Origin: G963665925 sp963676345
GTDB lineage: Bacteria; Bacillota; Clostridia; Peptostreptococcales; Acidaminobacteraceae
Direction: 5' to 3'
Length of the DNA stretch: 64,000 nt
NCBI GenBank assembly: GCA_963676345.2
Contig: CAXXTS010000001.1
Span: 868,001 to 932,000, forward strand
Of this stretch, positions 1-8,700 are shown one piece after another. Under the pieces are notes generated by a model that saw only the letters and a list, made by a program, of their open reading frames with translations, ran no database searches and was not told where the DNA came from. Within the stretch, counting starts at the first letter, position 1; each line of letters opens with the position of its first letter. Position numbers and translations under genes: made by a program.

Positions 1-61
1 CCATAGCTGGACGTACTTCGTTATTTAATATCTCAATCATCATTTGCTTCATCGCGTTCAT
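1..61 (-). CDS. N-terminus of a probable L-cysteine desulfidase (UPF0597 family), cut by the window edge
   Basis: Only about 20 residues are visible: several Met residues, then ILNNEVRPAM, which resembles the N-terminal EVxPAMGCTEP segment of the cysteine desulfidase / UPF0597 family. That family releases sulfide, pyruvate and ammonia from cysteine. I chose the ATG at 61 because GAAAGGA at 76-70 lies 8 bases upstream; the ATG at 70 overlaps that site. A sigma-54 promoter and a sigma-54 activator gene lie directly upstream on the same strand. That fits the known control of cysteine desulfidase by CdsR in Clostridioides difficile. The family call rests on very little sequence. Confidence 0.5.
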   Translation of the reverse strand, partial: MNAMKQMMIEILNNEVRPAM

Positions 62-101
62 TGGATTCATCCTTTCATCACTTTTCCTGCATATATTAAA
101 C

Positions 102-116
102 GCAAGACCCATGCCA
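102..116 (-). promoter_or_regulatory. Sigma-54 (-24/-12) promoter of the desulfidase-like gene
   Basis: On the minus strand the sequence reads TGGCATGGGTCTTGC, with GG and GC correctly spaced for RpoN. It lies 41 bases upstream of the chosen start at 61. A sigma-54 activator is encoded just upstream. Confidence 0.8.
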
Positions 117-147
117 AGTTTTTTATAAGGATTTGAGACGCAACCAG

Positions 148-257
148 TATCATTTTGAGACTGTATAAGAAGCGCATTTATGCCCCGTCTGTTTTATACC
201 AATGTCTTTATGTCTAAAATGAAAAAGTCTCAAAATGAGATTTTTCTCATTTTGAGA
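148..257. promoter_or_regulatory. Cluster of palindromic enhancer-like sites (TCTCA-N3-TGAGA)
   Basis: Perfect sites lie at 228-240 (TCTCAAAATGAGA) and 245-257 (TCTCATTTTGAGA), 17 bases centre to centre. A third with one mismatch lies at 148-160. The two perfect sites form a larger inverted repeat ending just after the activator gene, so they could also act as a terminator. They sit about 110-140 bp upstream of the -24 element, the usual distance for activator binding. Confidence 0.65.
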
Positions 258-268
258 CAGCAATATAC

Positions 269-2044
269 TTATAGACCTATATCATATGACTTTATTTTTC
301 TATAGAGCGTTGCACGGCTAAGCCCAAGCGCCTTGATGCACTTTTCTATACCTGCTTTGTTTGTACCGTACTTATTCAGCGCTTTTTGTATTGCTCTTTT
401 TTCTAGAGACTTGATATTCAAGTCTTGATTGGTACAATCTTCTGACTCTGTTTTTTCTTTGAACCGCAGTGGCAGATTCTGCATTTCAACAACACCCGAT
501 TCACACATGTTAACTGCAAACTCCACGGTGTTTTGCAGCTCTCTGACATTTCCAGGCCATTTATACTGATCAAAGGCACTTAAAACATCGTCGCTCACAC
601 GTATCATTGTTTTTTGAAGCATCTCACCGCTTTTTCTAAGAAATATGTCTACAAGCATTTCCAAATCATCTTTACGCTCTCTCAGAGGCGGTATATGAAG
701 GGGAATGACATTAAGTCGGTAATACAAGTCTTCACGAAATGCCCCTTCAGACACCAAGCTTTCTAGATCTTTATTAGTGGCAGCAATAATTCGCACATCT
801 ATGGGAATCGGGGCTTGACCGCCAATTCTTTCTACTGTATTTTCTTGGAGCACGCGCAAGAGCTTTGCTTGCAGATGCAGTGGCATATCACCAATTTCAT
901 CAAGAAAAACTGTACCTTTATTTGCCATTTCAAACTTGCCGATTTTTCCGCCTTTCAGCGCGCCTGTGAAAGCACCTTCTTCATAGCCGAACAATTCACT
1001 TTCGAGCAAATTGTCTGGAATAGCAGCACAGTTCACAGCAATAAAGGGCTCACCGCCACGCTTGCCCTGAAAATGAATGGACCGTGCGAAAAGCTCCTTC
1101 CCAGTACCGCTCTCGCCTTGTATCAGGACCGTCGAAATACTTTCAGATGCGCGTTTTGCAAGCTGTATAGATGCTTTCAGGCCATCATTGTTTCCAATAA
1201 TGTCATTAAAGCTTATTATTCTTCCGTATCCAACCACATCATTAAATGTATGCAGGAGTGTCTGAACATTTGTGCAGGTTATAACAACTTCACAGATGGC
1301 CTTACCGCAAACAACTGGTTGAGCATGAAACAAGAGTCTAGCACGTTTCTTATCATTTTGAATTTGCATTTGACCATTCACACTGCTTTTATTCTTAAAA
1401 AGTGCGTCATAATCAGACGCCCCCATATAATCTCTGAGGTGCTGTGCTGTTTTGCCTATTTCTAAATCGAGCAGGTCTCTGGCATTTTCATTTGCATGTC
1501 TGACTGTCAAATCAGGTGCCAAGCTAAAAACGGCATTCTCCATTTTATCAAGCAAAATCTCCAGTTCCCTTGACTGCATTTCAAGGATTTCTCTTTGAGA
1601 CTCCTCAGTAACCTTAACGGCTATGAGTTCTGCCATACGTCTTAGAAAAAGCATTAAATTCTCTCGATTGGATAGAATTTCTTCCCGCTTTTGCTGATCA
1701 AATGCGATCAGTCCTATCACACCCACTATTTCTGTTCCAACCTCAATTGGACAACAGACTTCTGCAAATTCCCTGCAGCTCTCCTGATGATTGCATTTTT
1801 TGCATGCCTCATGTTCCCGAGGATTTTCAATAATAAATGCCTGTCCCCTACTAAGTGCATAAGAAAACACAGAGTTTTCATCTACCTTGCTGCCAATATC
1901 ACCATGATACTGTCCCGTTGCAGCCAGGCGGTTAAAATCACTGTCTATAATGGTGACATCTACTTTAATAACGCTGTTTATTGCCCTTACTATTCCATCG
2001 AGCGTTTCTTTTATACGCTGCATTTCTTTTTGATACTTAGCCAT
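269..2044 (-). CDS. Sigma-54-dependent transcriptional activator, CdsR-like
   Basis: 591 residues. The N-terminal third is a GAF-like sensor with a Cys cluster (CKKCNHQESC, then EVCCPI at about residues 80-100), followed by a PAS-like segment around 160-260. The AAA+ domain has Walker A GESGTGKE, the sigma-54 contact loop GAFTGA and FLDEIGD. A Fis-type helix-turn-helix ends the protein. There is no receiver domain, so a small ligand or redox state is probably sensed directly. I start it at 2044 because GGGGGAT precedes that ATG. It most likely activates the desulfidase-like gene downstream. The Cys cluster may bind a metal or react with thiols; that is inference. Confidence 0.85.
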   Translation of the reverse strand: MAKYQKEMQRIKETLDGIVRAINSVIKVDVTIIDSDFNRLAATGQYHGDIGSKVDENSVFSYALSRGQAFIIENPREHEACKKCNHQESCREFAEVCCPIEVGTEIVGVIGLIAFDQQKREEILSNRENLMLFLRRMAELIAVKVTEESQREILEMQSRELEILLDKMENAVFSLAPDLTVRHANENARDLLDLEIGKTAQHLRDYMGASDYDALFKNKSSVNGQMQIQNDKKRARLLFHAQPVVCGKAICEVVITCTNVQTLLHTFNDVVGYGRIISFNDIIGNNDGLKASIQLAKRASESISTVLIQGESGTGKELFARSIHFQGKRGGEPFIAVNCAAIPDNLLESELFGYEEGAFTGALKGGKIGKFEMANKGTVFLDEIGDMPLHLQAKLLRVLQENTVERIGGQAPIPIDVRIIAATNKDLESLVSEGAFREDLYYRLNVIPLHIPPLRERKDDLEMLVDIFLRKSGEMLQKTMIRVSDDVLSAFDQYKWPGNVRELQNTVEFAVNMCESGVVEMQNLPLRFKEKTESEDCTNQDLNIKSLEKRAIQKALNKYGTNKAGIEKCIKALGLSRATLYRKIKSYDIGL

Positions 2045-2120
2045 ATAATCCCCCAACGCGCCGTCAAAGCACGGATAATATCTAATGGTTTACATAGCCC
2101 AGTTTAACAAAAGCTCAATA

Positions 2121-2203
2121 AAAACCCAGAACCCTCCGGACTAATGTCTCAAGGGCATGTACACCCTTCATAAACATTTTATCACAAGATCAGTTCTGGG
2201 TTT
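2121..2203 (-). terminator. Nested inverted repeat: terminator or structured leader
   Basis: Outer arms 2121-2132 and 2193-2203 (AACCCAGAAC / GTTCTGGGTT) enclose a second stem (AAGGG...CCCTT at 2151-2168). Read on the minus strand, the outer stem is followed by TTTTTATT. It lies between the chemoreceptor and the activator, about 75 bases upstream of the activator start. It could terminate readthrough or form a regulated leader. I match it to no known riboswitch class. Confidence 0.5.
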
Positions 2204-2280
2204 AATCTGATTTAAAAGTCCACTCATACGGCATCTAAGCCCTACCTACTTAATATACACGTATGGATGTACCCTATCCT

Positions 2281-2321
2281 TTATAAGTTAAAATTGGAAC
2301 TACTTCTTCTTTTTAACTTAT
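2281..2321 (-). terminator. AT-rich hairpin at the end of the chemoreceptor gene
   Basis: Arms ATAAGTTAAAA and TTTTAACTTAT flank a 17-base loop and overlap the stop codon. It is a weak stem; the stronger structure lies about 80 bases further on. Confidence 0.4.
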
Positions 2322-4780
2322 GCATCTTTCTCAATTGAAAAGGACTGATAGCTGACACCATCTACCTTTTTCGTTGATTTCTCCTTTAGCTTAAAGCTAC
2401 CTACAGCACCCTGTAGCATGTCAGCCTGTGCTGCCATTTCCTCAGAAGCTGCTGCACCGCGCTGGGCTGTTTCAGCGTTAAGCTGTGTTACATCAGACAC
2501 CTGATTAATGCCTTCATTGATTTGACTAATGGCCTGTGCCTGATTGCTCGAAGCCATTGTAATATCTCTCACAATGCCATTAACCTCGTCTACACCTGAT
2601 GTGATGGATTTAAGGGCCTCAGCTGTTTGATCCGCAATAGATGCTCCATCTTGAACCTTTTTAATTGAGTCTTCAATCATCTGTGTGGTTTCATTTGCGG
2701 CATTAGCACTTCTAGCTGCTAAGTTACGCACTTCCTCTGCCACGACAGCAAACCCCTTGCCATGCTCTCCAGCGCGTGCTGCCTCAACCGCAGCATTTAG
2801 CGCTAGAATGTTAGTTTGGAATGCAATTTCATCAATAACCTTGATGATATTGGAAATCTCATTAGATGACTTGTTAATGGCCTCCATAGCTTCCAGCATC
2901 TCATTCATTTGACCTTGTCCGCTTTCTGCTTGTGTTTTAACCGTACCAGCCAACCCCTCAGCCTGCTGTGCACGCTCCGCATTTTTTCTGGTCTGTGATG
3001 AAATTTCATTCATTGAAGCCGTAATCTCTTGAATCGAACTTGCCTGTTGTGTAGATCCTGATGACAAGGACTGAGCGATGGATGATACTTCATTTGCACC
3101 TTCAGCAATTTCATGGCTGGCAGCACCGATTTCTTCAAAGATGCTGTTGAGTGCTTCTGTGAAAACATTGATTGAAGATTTCATCTTTGCAAAATCCCCT
3201 AAGTAGGCTCTTTCAATACCCACATCGAGATTTCGACCTGCAAGATCCTCAAGTATTTCAGATGTTTCATCAATATAAGAGCGTATAGATGAAACCATGG
3301 ATTTCAAACTACCGTAAATTTCTTCAAAATCTTGACTGATTTCCAGCGTATCTTCATCTGGCGATTCTACATTTACATGAATATCCAACTCACCATTAGC
3401 AAGTTTTTCAATGCTAGAAATCAATTTCTGAACTTCCATAGATTGATACTCGGTTTGTTTTGCTTTAATACGTGCTTCTTCCGCTTGCTTTTCTGCTTGG
3501 CGTTTTTGTTCTCGTGCAGCTTCCTTTATGGTCGTTTGGTCTGTTACCAGTTCAAATGCGCCCACTATATTGCCGTCAATATCCTTAAGCGGCATACCCT
3601 CATAGGAAATATCCAGCGCTGTGTCTCCAGGTTGGGCAATGGTTTCATTAGAAACAGCATGACCTAGTCGCATAGCCTGACCACAAGCACAATCACCGGT
3701 CTTGCACTGCTCCGTTTTAAACAAGTCATAGCATTTAAATCCTGACACTTCATCTTTACTCTCAATGCCAATCATTTCTCGACCAGCTTCATTTAGATAG
3801 CGTACATTAAATTCTGTGTCTATGGCCATAATCACAGCAGGCACCTTACGAATATGACCTTCCAAAGTGTCTGCTATCCCATTAACGCCATTTACTAAGT
3901 TTAGCCAACCACCTTTAAAGCCTTCTGTTTGAATACGCTCAGTTAAGTTGCCCACTGTAATATCCTTATTGGTCTTCTCAGCGGACTCAACCACTTTTCG
4001 TATTTGACCAATAATCAGTTCAAAAGATCTTGACAACTCAGCGACTTCATCTTTTCCACTTGTCTCAAGTGTCGTGCTCAAATCACCTTCTGCGATATTT
4101 TGTGCAGCTTCATTGAGCCTTTCAATAGGCTTTGATATTGACGTTGCCATGAACAGTGCTAACGCAATACTGACAACGAGAATACCGCCCACAACTAAAA
4201 GGACATTCTTTAGCATTTCTGATTGAATGGCACGCACATCGTCTATGTAAACCCCTGTGCCTACCAGCCAGTTCCACTTGTCAAACCCAATAACAAAGGA
4301 AAGTTTTTCACTGTCTGTTTTTTCACCTGGTTTTGGCCATAAATACCCCACTGTACCGCGGCCTTCTTCTTTTGCAACATTTGACATTTCTTCAAAGAAG
4401 CGAACCCCATTCGAGTCAACTGTATCAACCATATTTTGTCCCTGAAGGGCTGCGTTGATTGGATGCATAATCGAGTACCCATCATAAGAGTTTATAAAGA
4501 AATAGTCGTCGGTATTAAATCTATAGACGCGAATTTCTTCCATTGCGCCCTTTTGGGCTTCTTCTAATGTAAGCGCCCCAGACTCAACCATGGCGTCGTA
4601 TTTCTGCAGAACTGTCATAGGTACCTCAGTGAGGTGCTCTAGTTTTGCAACGGTTCTATCCATAATGACATCATTTATTGTAGGAATGAGCCAAAATCCT
4701 ACGAATACTGCAAAAAGAACAAAGATCATTGCCACCAGCATTATAATTTTCGTTCGCAGTTTATATTGTTTAAACCCCAT
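2318..4780 (-). CDS. Methyl-accepting chemotaxis protein with Cache and Cys-rich PAS domains
   Basis: 820 residues. TM1 is at about 13-33. An extracellular single-Cache domain follows (DDYFFINSYDG, GTVGYLWPKPG, WNWLVGTGVYIDD). TM2 is at about 193-213, then HAMP. A PAS domain near 310-430 contains the Cys cluster CYDLFKTEQCKTGDCACG. A coiled-coil stretch leads to the MCP signalling hairpin (EIAFQTNILALNAAVEAARA). The protein would signal to CheA/CheW. No chemotaxis genes lie nearby, so the receptor is an orphan. The Cys cluster suggests redox or metal sensing in the cytoplasm; this is inference. AAGGAGGG precedes the ATG. Confidence 0.93.
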   Translation of the reverse strand: MGFKQYKLRTKIIMLVAMIFVLFAVFVGFWLIPTINDVIMDRTVAKLEHLTEVPMTVLQKYDAMVESGALTLEEAQKGAMEEIRVYRFNTDDYFFINSYDGYSIMHPINAALQGQNMVDTVDSNGVRFFEEMSNVAKEEGRGTVGYLWPKPGEKTDSEKLSFVIGFDKWNWLVGTGVYIDDVRAIQSEMLKNVLLVVGGILVVSIALALFMATSISKPIERLNEAAQNIAEGDLSTTLETSGKDEVAELSRSFELIIGQIRKVVESAEKTNKDITVGNLTERIQTEGFKGGWLNLVNGVNGIADTLEGHIRKVPAVIMAIDTEFNVRYLNEAGREMIGIESKDEVSGFKCYDLFKTEQCKTGDCACGQAMRLGHAVSNETIAQPGDTALDISYEGMPLKDIDGNIVGAFELVTDQTTIKEAAREQKRQAEKQAEEARIKAKQTEYQSMEVQKLISSIEKLANGELDIHVNVESPDEDTLEISQDFEEIYGSLKSMVSSIRSYIDETSEILEDLAGRNLDVGIERAYLGDFAKMKSSINVFTEALNSIFEEIGAASHEIAEGANEVSSIAQSLSSGSTQQASSIQEITASMNEISSQTRKNAERAQQAEGLAGTVKTQAESGQGQMNEMLEAMEAINKSSNEISNIIKVIDEIAFQTNILALNAAVEAARAGEHGKGFAVVAEEVRNLAARSANAANETTQMIEDSIKKVQDGASIADQTAEALKSITSGVDEVNGIVRDITMASSNQAQAISQINEGINQVSDVTQLNAETAQRGAAASEEMAAQADMLQGAVGSFKLKEKSTKKVDGVSYQSFSIEKDA

Positions 4781-4954
4781 CTCTTAACCCTCCTTAAAAT
4801 AGTTATCGCCTTTTGCCATAAATTACCCTCAATTTACCTTTTTACATTAAAATTTACTGGATTTTAGTATTATTTAGATATCTTAACCTTCTCTTTTGGG
4901 CACTTTATCTTTTCCAAAAGGCTTTAAAGCATGTAATCACAAGGGGTCACATTA

Positions 4955-4963
4955 TGTTATAAT
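4955..4963 (+). promoter_or_regulatory. Extended -10 promoter of the histidine kinase operon
   Basis: TGTTATAAT matches the extended -10 pattern and lies about 39 bases upstream of the kinase start. No clear -35 is seen. Confidence 0.45.
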
Positions 4964-5001
4964 ACTGATGGAACACAACCCTATACTTGGAGGTATTCCT
5001 T

Positions 5002-7047
5002 TTGAAAAGGCGTATTATTGTTACAATTCTCATATTTATTGTTGTAACCACAATATTTGTTGACAAATACATGCAAGTTGAATACAACTTCGGCATACTT
5101 GAATATGTTACTAAATCCACCCAGCTTACTTCAGAAGAACGCGCTTGGCTCGATGCTCACGGTCCACTCATTTATGGCTCAGACAGCTCAACACCGCCAA
5201 TGCGCTATGTTGATCCTATTTCTGAACAGTACCGCGGGGTAACCATAGACTATTTACAAGCCCTCTCTATCGAACTTGAAACAGAGATTATTTTAAAGCC
5301 TATGGTCTGGTCAAAAGCGCTTTCTGAACTTGAAAAGGGCAATACGGATATTTGTGATATGTTCCCTTCTGAACAACGGTCCAAAGTATACTTGTTCTCT
5401 GATCCCATCAATTTTCAAAGGACAATTATTGTTATTCCTAAGACAGAAGAGAATATTGAAAATATGTTCGATTTAATTGGCAAAAGGGTTGCCGCACAAA
5501 GGGGAGACTATGTCAATGAGTTTCTAAACAACAATGTAGAAGGCATTCATTTCTATCATGTTCCAGACTATAGCGATCTTTTAAAACAGCTGGAATCAGG
5601 TACGGTTGATGCAGTCGTTGGTGACGAACCTGTTCTGAGCTATTACCTTGAAGAATACGGACTCTCTGACGAGTACAGAATTGTCGAACAGCCACTTTAC
5701 GAACTGCACTCTGTGTTCAGCATGCCCAAAGATGAAGAAATTTTGCAGGACATCCTAAATAAGGGCATTTATGCTCTAAAACAAAAGAAAACCATGCGTA
5801 AAATTCAACAAAAATGGTTTGGGATTTCAGAACCTATTACCAGTGAAAACAGTGATGAGAAGCTGCTTCTTATCGTTTCATTCTTCATGCTCAACATTAT
5901 CCTAGCAAGTTATTTGTTCTTCACATGGAACAGCGAACTCAAAGAAGAAGTAGATACGCGTACGGATGAACTCAAAGTCAGTCGTAATGACCTCCAAACC
6001 ACATTTGACAGTCTGACCCACCTTATGGCTGTTCTTGACAGCGATATGAATATTATCACTGTTAACAAGGCATTTTGTGACAATCTGCACATTGATAAGC
6101 AAGTGGCACTGGGCAGCAATTTCAATGCACTTGAAGGTCTACCCCACGCTTCGATTATTCGAGATGTGGTTTCAAAGTCACTTGAAAAGCGTAAAAAGGC
6201 TGAAATTGAAATTGAACATAATAGCCAAACTTATCAAATTTCCACATTCCCACTGATTGAAGGTGAAACCGCTTCAAACAGACTGCTCGTAATGATTCAA
6301 AATGTCACAGATTTGCGTCTGGCTGAACAACAGGTCCTTCAAGCCAGTAAAATGGCAGCAATCGGCCAGCTTGCTGCAGGTGTGGCCCATGAAATTCGAA
6401 ATCCACTTGGCCTCATTCGTAACTATATTTACTTCCTTAAAAAAACGGAAGATGTCAGTATAGAAATGCGAGATAAGTCATTTGAGCAAATTGAAAGTGC
6501 TGTAGAACAAGCCAGCCAGATTATTGATAATCTGCTGAACTTTTCTAGAATTTCAGATAACAGAATCACCACGGTTAATATGTTTGCCTATTTAAAGGAC
6601 ATGATTGAACTCAATCACAAAGTAATGGAAAAGCGTGATGTCATTTATAGAATCGATATTGACCCTAATTTGAATTGGGCTATTCTAGAAGAATCTTTAA
6701 AATCGCTCCTTATTAACCTGATCTCCAATTCAGTTGACGCAATGCCAGAAGGCGGGCGTCTTACCCTTTCGGGTTGGACTCAGAATGACCGTCTGATTCT
6801 TACTTGTCAGGATACAGGAATTGGCATGAGTGAACAGGATAAGGATAAAATATTCAACCCATTCTTCACAACAAAACAGACAGGTGAAGGTACAGGCCTT
6901 GGTCTATATATTGCCTACAATCAAATTCAAAAAATGAATGGCAGCATTACTGTCGAAAGTACACAAGGGGTTGGAACCACATTTAGAATCGAACTCCCTC
7001 AGCTTAAGGAGGCCGTAAGTCATGACAATGAAAAAGAGCTCGTTTAG
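5002..7047 (+). CDS. Sensor histidine kinase with solute-binding (SBP_bac_3) sensor domain
   Basis: 681 residues from the TTG at 5002, chosen because GGAGG at 4989-4993 sits 8 bases upstream. An uncleaved signal or TM segment leads to an extracellular amino-acid-binding-type domain (about 40-270; YGSDSSTPPMRY, GDEPVLSYYLEEY). TM2 is near 285-310, then a PAS domain, HisKA (AAGVAHEIRNPLG with phospho-accepting His) and HATPase (NLISNSVDAM, DTGIGM, GTGLGLYIA). It overlaps the sigma-54 response regulator by 26 bases, so the two form a two-component pair. The sensor fold and the downstream symporter suggest that an amino acid or similar solute is sensed. Confidence 0.92.
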   Translation: MKRRIIVTILIFIVVTTIFVDKYMQVEYNFGILEYVTKSTQLTSEERAWLDAHGPLIYGSDSSTPPMRYVDPISEQYRGVTIDYLQALSIELETEIILKPMVWSKALSELEKGNTDICDMFPSEQRSKVYLFSDPINFQRTIIVIPKTEENIENMFDLIGKRVAAQRGDYVNEFLNNNVEGIHFYHVPDYSDLLKQLESGTVDAVVGDEPVLSYYLEEYGLSDEYRIVEQPLYELHSVFSMPKDEEILQDILNKGIYALKQKKTMRKIQQKWFGISEPITSENSDEKLLLIVSFFMLNIILASYLFFTWNSELKEEVDTRTDELKVSRNDLQTTFDSLTHLMAVLDSDMNIITVNKAFCDNLHIDKQVALGSNFNALEGLPHASIIRDVVSKSLEKRKKAEIEIEHNSQTYQISTFPLIEGETASNRLLVMIQNVTDLRLAEQQVLQASKMAAIGQLAAGVAHEIRNPLGLIRNYIYFLKKTEDVSIEMRDKSFEQIESAVEQASQIIDNLLNFSRISDNRITTVNMFAYLKDMIELNHKVMEKRDVIYRIDIDPNLNWAILEESLKSLLINLISNSVDAMPEGGRLTLSGWTQNDRLILTCQDTGIGMSEQDKDKIFNPFFTTKQTGEGTGLGLYIAYNQIQKMNGSITVESTQGVGTTFRIELPQLKEAVSHDNEKELV

Positions 7048-8407
7048 AATCCTGATCGTTGATGATGAAGTTGAACATAGAAGTATTATGGAAATGATTT
7101 TGAGTACCAATGGCTTTCAAACTGATACAGCTACATCCGGTTACGAAGCCATACAGAAAATTTCTAAAGAACACTATCATTTGATTCTCTCTGATTTGAA
7201 AATGCCTGAAATGAGTGGACTTGAACTTCTTGATAGAATTAAGGAAACACACCCTGAACAGGATGTGATTATCGTTACAGGCTATGGTACAGTTAAAAAC
7301 GCTGTCAATGCCATGAAACGCGGTGCTTTTTCTTATTTTATCAAAGGACACGATCCGGATGAACTCCTCATGGACATTGAGAAGATCATGCGCTTATCCA
7401 GCCTGAAAATGCAAAGTGAAGCACTTAAAGAGTCTATTGCAAGTGACTTTATGATGAATTCAAAGAATGCTAAATACCAAGAAGCACTTCGTATAATAGA
7501 ATCAGCTGCAGATTCCAACGCCAACATTCTCCTACTCGGCGAATCCGGTGTGGGAAAAGAAGTTTTCGCAAACTATATACACAAACTCAGCACGCGCTTA
7601 GATAATCCATTTGTCGCCGTTAACTGCCACGCCTTTTCTGAATCCCTTCTGGAATCTGAATTATTTGGGCATGAGAAAGGCGCTTTCACTGGCGCAACCG
7701 ACAAGCGAATTGGTCGATTTGAAGCAGCACATGAAGGCACCCTCTTCCTAGATGAAATTGGGGATACGTCACTCAGCACACAGGCAAAGCTCCTGCGCGC
7801 ACTTGAAAGCAGGCGTATTGAACGCATCGGTTCCAATGTTGCAATCGATGTAGACTTCCGACTCATTTCTGCAACCAATCGTGACTTAAAGCGCATGGTT
7901 GCTGATCAAACTTTTAGAGAAGACTTGTTTTACAGAATCAGTACCATAACAGTTGAATTGCCCTCACTTCGGGAGCGTCGCGAAGATATTCCTGAACTTG
8001 CTGCATTCTTCTTAAAAAAGGCACAAATTGAAATGAAAAAGGACATTACCGGTGTCGATGATGCCGTTTGGACCTTCTTAAACAATTACGATTATCCTGG
8101 TAATATTCGAGAACTTAAAAATATTATTGAACGCCTAGTTGTTCTCGCCCGTGATGGCTGGATAAGTGCGCGTGATATTCCATCTAATCAAGTGGATACA
8201 GCCGTTAACACCACCACTCAAAACGAGCAATTTATTTCACAAACTGTACCGCTGCGCGAATTTCGAAAAGACGCAGAGTCCCATTACATTCAGCGCGTTC
8301 TAGAGCAAAATAACTACAATATGACACAAACATCAAAGGTACTTGGTATTAGTCGCCGTCAGCTCTTCAATAAAATTACAGAGTACGGCCTCAAAAAAGA
8401 AGAATAA
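7022..8407 (+). CDS. Sigma-54-dependent response regulator (NtrC family)
   Basis: 461 residues. The receiver domain has its phospho-acceptor Asp in LILSDLKMPEMSG. The AAA+ domain has GESGVGKE, GAFTGA and GTLFLDEIGD. The C-terminal Fis-like helix-turn-helix reads TQTSKVLGISRRQLFNKI. AAGGAGG at 7006-7012 supports the ATG at 7022. It is partner of the kinase encoded just upstream. The obvious target is the sigma-54 promoter at 8586-8600 ahead of the symporter gene. Confidence 0.93.
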   Translation: MTMKKSSFRILIVDDEVEHRSIMEMILSTNGFQTDTATSGYEAIQKISKEHYHLILSDLKMPEMSGLELLDRIKETHPEQDVIIVTGYGTVKNAVNAMKRGAFSYFIKGHDPDELLMDIEKIMRLSSLKMQSEALKESIASDFMMNSKNAKYQEALRIIESAADSNANILLLGESGVGKEVFANYIHKLSTRLDNPFVAVNCHAFSESLLESELFGHEKGAFTGATDKRIGRFEAAHEGTLFLDEIGDTSLSTQAKLLRALESRRIERIGSNVAIDVDFRLISATNRDLKRMVADQTFREDLFYRISTITVELPSLRERREDIPELAAFFLKKAQIEMKKDITGVDDAVWTFLNNYDYPGNIRELKNIIERLVVLARDGWISARDIPSNQVDTAVNTTTQNEQFISQTVPLREFRKDAESHYIQRVLEQNNYNMTQTSKVLGISRRQLFNKITEYGLKKEE

Positions 8408-8585
8408 TATTTCGTGAATGCGAGAAATTTTATTCCCATTTCGAAAAAAAGTTCTCATATTTTGCAGTTCATCCGTCTCTAAATCCTGCGGATAGATTGA
8501 ATTTTCAAGTAATTTTAGGTTTAAAACAGTGATATATCAACCGCTAGCGCGGGTGTACTTCATTATTTGAATGCATCCCTTACTT

Positions 8586-8600
8586 TGGCACAATCTTTGC
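8586..8600 (+). promoter_or_regulatory. Sigma-54 (-24/-12) promoter of the symporter gene
   Basis: TGGCACAATCTTTGC is almost the consensus TGGCAC-N5-TTGC. It lies 100 bases upstream of the symporter start and 180 bases after the activator gene. In between, partly inverted GCGAGAA / TTCTCAT segments (8419-8460) could be activator sites. Confidence 0.88.
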
Positions 8601-8700
8601 ATATATTATTAATACAGGCACTTTCGCACAGGTTCTTAACCCAGCTGATATACTCTATTAAATCGGGTTGACTGTGCATGTATTAAGGGGGAAAAACTGA

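Noticed and set aside
815..1465. 216-residue open frame on the plus strand
   Set aside because: It lies opposite the sigma-54 activator gene, has no ribosome site and no protein-like pattern.
2121..2203. Assignment to a known riboswitch class
   Set aside because: No match to the conserved cores of glycine, cyclic di-GMP, SAM, lysine, TPP, cobalamin or T-box leaders that I could recognise.
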